DNA from: Bigelowiella natans CCMP2755
Taxonomy: Eukaryota > Cercozoa > Chlorarachniophyceae
Direction: 5' to 3'
Length of the DNA stretch: 34,861 bases
NCBI GenBank assembly: GCA_000320545.1
Contig: ADNK01000317.1
Coordinates: 1 to 34,861, forward strand
Position numbers and translations under genes: made by a program. The first letter of the stretch is position 1. Each line of letters opens with the position of its first letter. The notes under the pieces were generated by a model that saw nothing but the letters and a program-made list of their open reading frames with translations, was not told the origin of the DNA and did not search any database. This document shows, one piece after another, positions 23,959-34,861 of the stretch.

Positions 23959-24212
23959 GAAAAGTTGAAAAGGAGAGGACTAGAAGGAAATGCAAAAGAA
24001 CGAGTATCTACGTGCCTAATTCTTGTTCTTTAAAGTATTTTACCTGCAAGGACGGCATTTCCGCTGAGCAAACTCGATGACAAACGTTTCTAAGCATCGA
24101 GTCATTGTGAGCCTCAAATAAGCAGATACAATTGCCGAGTAAAGAAAGGAGACAAGAGCGAAATGTCAAAATAGATAGATAGATAATAGATAGATAGAGG
24201 GAGTAGATAAAA
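22001..24212. other. gene-poor AT-rich spacer with microsatellites
   Basis: No credible exon chain on either strand. An AATAAA on the plus strand near 22145 could serve the MORN gene. Repeats: TA at 22938-22962; TA then GT at 23621-23680; GTT at 23929-23960; TAGA at 24173-24196. The plus-strand frame 23265-23537 is largely low-complexity. On the minus strand a ~40-codon frame (YSAIVSAYLRLTMTRCLETF, stop at 24040-24042) could be a further exon of the gene at 24213, but phases do not join. Confidence 0.5.
23617..23680. repeat. (TA)n-(GT)n compound microsatellite
   Basis: About 21 TA dinucleotides run directly into about 11 GT dinucleotides within the gene-poor spacer; a more degenerate GT/GC stretch continues to about 23742. 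Confidence 0.93.
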
Positions 24213-24670
24213 TCAACCACCTTGCTTTTCGTCTTCATTGAAGATCTGAAGGAGCTCATCTTCAGAATGCACAACCCGAACCAGACCGCCAGACTCATAC
24301 TCGATCAGCTCTAGCTGCTGCTGCTCCACCTGCGACTCAGCTATTGTCTCAATAGTATCGCTGTCATCGCTGATACGTAATGTTACAACACACAACACAC
24401 ATAGACACCGAAGTCAGATGGATCGAGCGCCCCTCCCACATGCTCACATGATTTACATCCGTATACACTCGCGGACCTTTGCTTCGATTGCAGATGGCTG
24501 ATTTGATCCAGAGTATCAATAGCATGTTCAGCATCAGGGGTGGAAATGTGGTGGTGTGTAAAGGAAGGGCGGTCCATAACCGATGAGCTCGCCATTAAAC
24601 GTCGCAAACACGTTGCTCGGCTACTCCGGTGTCTACTTTGTGTCATTGGAGTGGCTCTAGTTCCTTTCAT
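24213..24670 (-). CDS. small acidic protein of unknown function
   Basis: I do not recognise this gene. Two exons join in phase: 24477-24670 and 24213-24369, giving 116 residues from ATG at 24670 to TGA at 24213-24215. The N-terminal third is basic and Ser/Arg-rich. The second exon is acidic and Gln-rich (ETIAESQVEQQQLELIEYES, then LVRVVHSEDELLQIFNEDEK) and looks like strand-plus-helix. Upstream exons and a downstream exon ending at 24040 are possible. The spliced frame and biased composition argue for a real gene, but there is no family match I can name. Confidence 0.4.
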
Positions 24671-26489
24671 AGCAATAATAGATGCATGGACTATGCCTGT
24701 CCGTGGGCTGCACCATATTGTAAGCAGTCCGGTAGCCAGAACCTACGTTAATTGAGGTGAACGTCTTGCTTCATGTGGTCACTACGCAAGGCAGAAGGGG
24801 GTGGGGAGCATTAATAATGTACCAAGCATAGGAGCTTCCCGGCGATGATAGAAGATTTCCTCCTCAACGTTCCCATGCCATGAATCCGACCTTATTACTA
24901 CGTGGGGAAAGGTGAAGAGGATTCGAGTAGGGGAGTGGGGTAGGTTCCAGCCAGTACTTCGGCCAGTTGGCAATTCCGGATGTCACCCTGTCGGAAAACT
25001 GTTTAAACGCAGGAACACGAGAAGTCGTAGATCCTTAATCGCATCTTCTACATCTATTTTTTCCGAAAAACAGAGATCCCGTTATTCCCTCCGGTAGATT
25101 CTTAGGTACGTATCTTCTCCTGCTCCCGAACTGAGCCGAATTGGGGCTTGCGACAATATGTGGGAATTGGAGCACCGGGTTTCTTCCTCACGTTTTCGCT
25201 TTTCTCTTTTGTTCTCTCCTTAGATAATTGCGGTGTGCTTTTGGAAAAAGATGAGAAAACGATCTGCAAATAATCTCTCCGGTAAAGGACCGATGTTTTG
25301 AAAATTCTGAAAAAACAATTCTGTCGTTGATGGAAAATGATGCCGTGACGTAGATGTCACTTATCCACTTTGTCTCATGTTGTTTCAGATTTCCGAAAAA
25401 ATCTCGAGAAATGCCAGGAATTGCTGGAATTTTGTTAGCAAAATGAAGATGTGGTTTTTTTTCAGAAGGCTGGACTGCACCTGGGAGAAAAACCTCCAGG
25501 CCTTTTTGTTTTGCAGACGTTGGCGGGGGCGGCGCGTTTGCTTGCGTGAGGACAGAACATCGTTATGATTGTTGTGATCACACAAAGTAAGACCACGCGA
25601 ATTGTGAGGGGGTTGCACATGTTTCAAAAAAAACGTTCGAATTCGAAGACCCGCCTGGCTAGCTGGCTAGCTGGCCACGATGTGATGCAAAGGCTGGGCC
25701 GCGCTGCGTGCGTGCGCTGGCATGAGCCAATTCCAATTCGATGTCGAGTCAGCGCAGCGCCATGTGAAATCCGATTTTGCATGAATCTTGTATCGATGGG
25801 ATGACTGCCTCAATCTAGCAGCGTGCGTGCGCGCTCTCGATGCCAGCTAGCCAGGTTAGCAGGAGAGCTGGAGAGCTAGGGCTAGAGGGGGTGCATGACA
25901 ACCATCAACTTGTCTGACGTGTTGGAGGTGTTTGTGTGTCCACAGAGCTAGAGAGGCTAGGAGGGGCCAGCCTGCGCACCACGTTGTCCACGTCTAGACG
26001 TGCGCAGAATCCGCCACATCTGAAGAGAATTGGGAAAGACAACAGACAAGCTAGCAAGAGCTAAGCTGGCAAGGTGCACACTGATTTGCGCCTCATCAGG
26101 CCTCACTCACTTCAGAAAATGATCATTGTTTTTCATGTTTTTGAGAGAAGACGATAACATGCGCCCATTGCTTCAGCAAGTTTTCTTCTCCATGTTCACT
26201 TGATCAAAATGAGGCCGCTGTGTGCGCTGAAAGCCACGTGTCCGTTTCAAATGCATGTGCATGCATGTCTTTGTGCAGTGATGCGCCGTCCGCATCAGCA
26301 CCGGTTCATCAACATACTTCGGTGTTATACAGTTAATTTCATTTTGCATGCATTGCAAGGGTGGTGTGCATGTATAATGCTACAACCTCGCTGTTTGTGA
26401 AATTCTAAATCTTACTATCCTATTGCGCTTCCAGATGCTAACACTTGTGCAACAGGGAGCGGATTAACTACTATCAAATTGGAACTGTC
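24671..26489. other. spacer between minus-strand genes, with a CTAG-rich patch
   Basis: No reliable gene model. Weak coding-like fragments exist on the minus strand near 25010-25060 (VEDAIKDLRLLVFLRLN) and 24782-24900. From about 25655 to 26060 the sequence is unusually rich in GCTAG/CTAGC and GAGCTAG words. The strand-ambiguous frames here show no domain. Confidence 0.45.
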
Positions 26490-31164
<4,675 letters not shown>

Positions 31165-31670
31165 ACTTCGTGTCGCGAAGGAAATTCATAGAGCGTTTAA
31201 TGACCTAAGTCGATCAACGAGCACCGGATAAAAAGCTCTAAGTTACATGTCTACGACATGCATCTCTTGCCGGACAGTCCCTCAAATCGCCTCTCGGATA
31301 TTCCAACCTCTGTTTTCCCAAGTACGACTAGAGAGATCCGGTAAAGTGAAGCAGAAACGGTGTGGCTTGGGGGAGACCGAATATTTATTTTATCTATTGA
31401 TTTTATTTCTCGACATAGCGGGTACAACGTACACGATCGAGCTCTGGACAGGGAGTTTCATCGTGGAAGAGAAGTGACATAGACGGTCTCAAGTAGACGG
31501 AGGAGGAGGAGAGATCTACCCGTAGTAGAGGGACGACAAAAGTATTGACCGAGTTGTAACTGCAGCAAAGTCACCACCGCCACCACCCTCCAAACCGCCA
31601 ACACCTGCCAACCTCCTCCTGCAGAATCAAGTCACAGAAGAAAGAAAAGGAGAGCATCAGATAATCAAAC
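31165..31670. promoter_or_regulatory. divergent promoter region between RA-PH-RGS and CEP89-like genes
   Basis: The proposed start codons (31164 minus, 31671 plus) are 506 bases apart and face outward. The segment just before 31671 is purine-rich. No TATA box was seen. The function is inferred from position, and the minus-strand start is itself tentative. Confidence 0.45.
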
Positions 31671-32160
31671 ATGAGTGGTAAAATGAAGTATACTATTCTT
31701 CCACCTTTGATGACGAACTCTGTTGTTGTTCTGAGTGAGGCCCGATCTAAATGCTTATGTCTTTACTCTCTGGCTAGGCCCACAGGGGTATCGCGAAACA
31801 CAAATGCGAAAGCAAATGGAGGGTATGCTCAGCGAAGTGGAGGCCAAGATTGATGTACCCGAGTCGCGCACAAGCCTCGAGAAATCAATGGACATTGAAA
31901 AGATGGCACGCGAGATGGCTGAGCTGCAACAAGAAAATCACTTTCTCCGCTCATATGGTAGCATGATGTTGTTACGTTGTTTAAAAACACTCTCCTTCTT
32001 CGACCGAGAGACTAACGGGGAGTACTTACTCTAACGCCCCTCACACCCTGGCCCTATTCTTTGTTCTACTTCAATGTGATAGCCATAAGGCTGGAAAAAC
32101 AGCTTCAAGTGTATCAATCGTCGTATCCCGAGGTAGCATTAGCAATAGGACGTCATCTGC

Positions 32161-32202
<42 letters not shown>

Positions 32203-33250
32203 GTGTATATATTACCCATGTTAAGATGAATATTCTACTGGATAGTTGGACGTAAAGATTCCAGCAGCCGAGCCCTTGAGCTCGGACCTGCCACCATGGG
32301 TGGCTTCTGCCAAGTTCATGAACCCTCTCCTCGTTGCATACCAGCGGAAAATCGACGATTTGACACAGGTGTTGGCTTTGTAGATGAATAAATAAAAAGT
32401 TTTTCCTCACACCTTTCGTATTATTTGTTTCACTCAGCGCAACGAAGCATACTTCACAGAGGTGAAAGACATAAAAGAGCGTTTCGAGGCCATATCAAAG
32501 AGCCCAGGGGGGGGAGAGGAAACGAAGGCGCCCAGGTGAGCGCTACGAGTAGTTTTGTTCATTCACGACCAGCTTTTATTATGGTCACCATTTCACCCCA
32601 ACGTGAGAATTTGCGACATCATCTATCAGAATAGTCCCTTTGCCAAGTCGAGAGCTTGTCCTGCCATCAGCTCACGCTGAAGAACTGAATGAGGCGATGC
32701 AGAGGACCGGCCTTCTTCGCCAGCAGGTGTTTTGTTGACATGATGATGTGCCTATTCCTACTGCTTGCTGCAGGATAGGCTAGCAGGAATAGGCGATAGA
32801 AAGAGAATAATTTGTTCCCACAACACCGACACACAATGGAAGTACATGTCGAACATTGATCCTCTCTGCAATGGCATCCATCCATCCATCCACCATCGTG
32901 TAGGTGGAAGTGCTGGAGAAGCAGAATGGCACTCTAAACGACGATCTAGCCAAGGAACGAGAGGAGCTTGAGGACCTTCGCATACAAACCGTACGACAAA
33001 TAAAAAACAGCGCAACAACAAGAATACTGACACTAGATGCGCACGTCGCCCGCACACATTTACTCCTTTCACATCATATGACGAATATAGGCTCAGGCAG
33101 AGGCCACGATAAAGCACCTAATGGAGCAAAAGCGCAGGCACGACGAGGCTCTGAGTGTCTACGCTGCAGACAAAGTAAACATAATGATAATAACAGCATC
33201 ACACCTTATAAACACTGCCCTTTGGCTCGTTCCGCATTGCCAAGCGATGA

Positions 33251-33319
<69 letters not shown>

Positions 33320-33531
33320 GTGTTGTGTATGCAGGAGGAGCTCGATAACCGCCTTGCGGAGTCTCTGACTCAAATTCAGGCCCTGGACGGAGCGCGACAA
33401 CAACTTAAGACCGAACTTAAAGCCAAAGCAGAGGAGGTCGCGCGCCATATCAAGAATGAAACTGCGCTCAGGTGTACTGAGTATAAGAAATTAAAGTCAA
33501 GTGAATGCATTCGCACACATTAACACACACA

Positions 33532-33614
<83 letters not shown>

Positions 33615-34126
33615 CGTCATATCACCATCCTCCTCCTCCTCCAATGACGCTCAGGGAGAGGGCAGACAAGCTTGCTTCAGAGGCCAAAGAAGACCGACGT
33701 GAGAGGGAAAAGGCAGTTGCTGCAATGGCCTCGCTTGAGGCACAGCTGATGACCGAACAGCAGAGCGTCTCCCAACTGCGGTAGTAGCATGTATGGCTCA
33801 CCGATACGAATACTGCTGCCTGTGGTAGGAATAGTAATATCGTAACGAGGGGTTTATATGATTTCCCTGTCCGATTCACAAGAAAAAGGCGTTTTCAAAC
33901 TATTTCTTTCTGGCGTTAATTGTTGGCGACTCCAAATTAATGAATCTTGGGGATGTTGCTGCGCTAGTAGATACCATTGCTGCAGTAGATACCAATCACA
34001 CACAAAAATCAAACTATCCTGACGGTGATGGAACAAAGGTATCAACTTCGTGAGCGAGAAAGGCGCGTCCAGTCTTTGACCCAGAAATGCGCCCAAGCTG
34101 ACAGCATGCTTGCAGCGGCAAGGAAG
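31671..34126 (+). CDS. CEP89: CEP89-like centriolar coiled-coil protein, 3'-truncated
   Basis: CEP89 is a distal-appendage protein of the mother centriole needed for ciliogenesis in animals. Eleven exons keep phase: 31671-31677, 31736-31957, 32083-32132, 32258-32368, 32438-32535, 32630-32726, 32904-32990, 33091-33174, 33335-33471, 33655-33780 and 34039-34126 (369 codons, open at the 3' end). Exon 1 carries only ATG AGT G. The best family signal is DLPPWVASAKFMNPLLVAYQ, matching the CEP89 segment with PPW followed by a PLLLAY motif, preceded by a coiled coil (AELQQENHFLRSY, then IRLEKQLQVYQ). Everything after about residue 115 is heptad-rich coiled coil (Glu, Lys, Gln, Ala). The animal protein is ~780 residues, so more exons should follow; one damaged exon is visible near 34607-34723. 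A different coiled-coil family is the alternative. Confidence 0.68.
32166..32201. repeat. (CT)n microsatellite in CEP89-like intron 3
   Basis: About 17 CT dinucleotides, about 55 bases upstream of the exon 4 acceptor at 32256-32257. Confidence 0.93.
33250..33317. repeat. (CT)n-(GT)n compound microsatellite next to an acceptor
   Basis: A CT tract (33250-33278) is followed by a GT tract to 33315. The exon 9 acceptor (AG at 33333-33334) lies only 18 bases downstream, so the repeat supplies most of the intron's 3' pyrimidine-rich region. Confidence 0.93.
33523..33606. repeat. (CA)n-(GA)n compound microsatellite
   Basis: CA dinucleotides at 33523-33567 run into GA dinucleotides to 33606, within the 33472-33654 intron of the CEP89-like gene. 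The CA-then-GA order matches 12534-12595 and 29722-29786. Confidence 0.94.
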
Positions 34127-34194
34127 GTTGGTGCTGAATTAATGATATTGACGGTGATGGTGATGCCTACTTTCCGATGATTCGCCACGATCAT

Positions 34195-34219
34195 CCCCCC
34201 CCCCCCCCCCCCCCCCCCC
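34195..34219. repeat. 25-base poly-C run
   Basis: Twenty-five consecutive Cs, closely followed by a 10-G run at 34231-34240. It marks the point where sequence character changes towards the right edge. Confidence 0.97.
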
Positions 34220-34861
34220 TTCATCTTTTTGGGGGGGGGGAAAATAACGTTAATATCTACTGATGCATGCGAATAGCTCGGAATTTTAATAAAACCCGCC
34301 GCAAAATGGTTTTTTCGGGAGTTTTTCCTTTCCCAAAATTAATGTATTTTTCTCGGGCACGGGTTTGGGATAATCCAGGGCGGGGAGGGTCACCGGGTTG
34401 AGCTGGTGGGTTTCCCCCGCAACGCCGCGGAATCAAAGCTCGAGGGAATCGGCAACGCCCGGGTTTCCCTCCCCTAATACCCCCCTCCCCCCCCCTCCCT
34501 GAATTACATTCCATCCTCCCCTTTGGGTTCCTAAAACATTTTTTTCGGGGCATTTTTTTTCCCATGGGGTATTTCCATTTGGGGGTTATCCCTCCAATAC
34601 AAAAAAACAAGGTGAAGCTCGCGGAAAAATCGGGGCGCGAGGAGGGTGCTCGGGGTTCTGGGAAAATGTCTGGCGATCTTGGAAGGGTCAAAAAGGGGGC
34701 CAAAGAGGCCCAGGAGGCCTTTTTTTCTGGCAAACAAGTAGAAAAACAACCGCCCCGCGCACCCCCGCCCGAAATATATATATATATATTTATTTTATTA
34801 TTTTTTTTATGGGAAATTAATTGGGGCGCCTAATAATTGTATTAACCTTTTATTTGGGGGC
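34220..34861. other. probable low-quality contig end with a damaged coiled-coil exon
   Basis: After the poly-C run the text is dominated by short G, C, T and A homopolymers (GGGG, CCCC, TTTT) unlike the rest of the window. At 34607-34723 a plus-strand segment still reads as heptad-rich coding sequence in one frame (KVKLAEKSGREEG, then SGDLGRVKKGAKEAQEA) after an AG, as expected for the next CEP89-like exon, but with out-of-place Gly codons. This suggests consensus errors rather than biology. Confidence 0.6.

Noticed and set aside
25377-25568. Plus-strand frame near an acceptor-like AG with a possible helix (FRKNLEKCQELLEF)
   Set aside because: The reading soon meets a stop codon, there is no upstream exon in phase, and no family match.
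34257-34733. 158-codon minus-strand frame near the right edge
   Set aside because: It lies in the low-quality tail, is homopolymer-driven and opposes the damaged coiled-coil exon.

Overview
This is nuclear DNA from a flagellated eukaryotic microbe. Every gene I can read is broken into short exons by GT..AG introns, and the introns and spacers are packed with microsatellites. There are no operons, ribosome-binding sites, rRNA, tRNA or transposon genes. A CEP89-like centriolar coiled-coil protein and a MORN-repeat protein suggest a cilium or flagellum. I lean towards a stramenopile (algal or related) genome, but that is a weak inference.

Layout. (1) 1-11346, plus strand: the 3' two-thirds of an SMG1 kinase gene (PIKK family, nonsense-mediated mRNA decay). 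It enters from the left edge and ends in a textbook FATC tail. (2) 12124-13602, minus: a compact five-exon SAM-dependent methyltransferase, convergent with SMG1. (3) 13688-15310, minus: an unrecognised helical protein with a hydrophobic N-terminus; one intron holds a 210-base compound triplet repeat. (4) 16259-20079, minus: a 13-exon Ras-type guanine nucleotide exchange factor (REM plus CDC25-like). (5) 20721-22000, plus: a five-MORN-repeat protein, divergent from the GEF. (6) 22001-24212: a gene-poor spacer. (7) 24213-24670, minus: a small acidic protein of unknown function. (8) 24671-26489: a spacer with a CTAG-rich patch. (9) 26490-31164, minus: a 12-exon protein with RA, PH and RGS domains in one chain. 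(10) 31671 to the right edge, plus: a CEP89-like coiled-coil gene, divergent from the RA-PH-RGS gene. (11) The last ~670 bases follow a 25-C run and look like low-quality contig-end sequence, with a damaged coiled-coil exon still visible.

Exon models were built by hand from GT/AG sites and codon phase. For the methyltransferase, GEF, RA-PH-RGS, MORN and CEP89-like genes every proposed junction keeps phase. SMG1 has two places where the frame breaks at or near a G homopolymer, more likely assembly or sequencing errors than decay of the gene.

Functionally the window mixes RNA surveillance (SMG1), small-GTPase and heterotrimeric G-protein signalling (RasGEF; RA-PH-RGS) and ciliary structure (MORN, CEP89-like). 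The most novel item is the RA-PH-RGS architecture, which would join Ras binding, membrane binding and G-alpha control in one protein.
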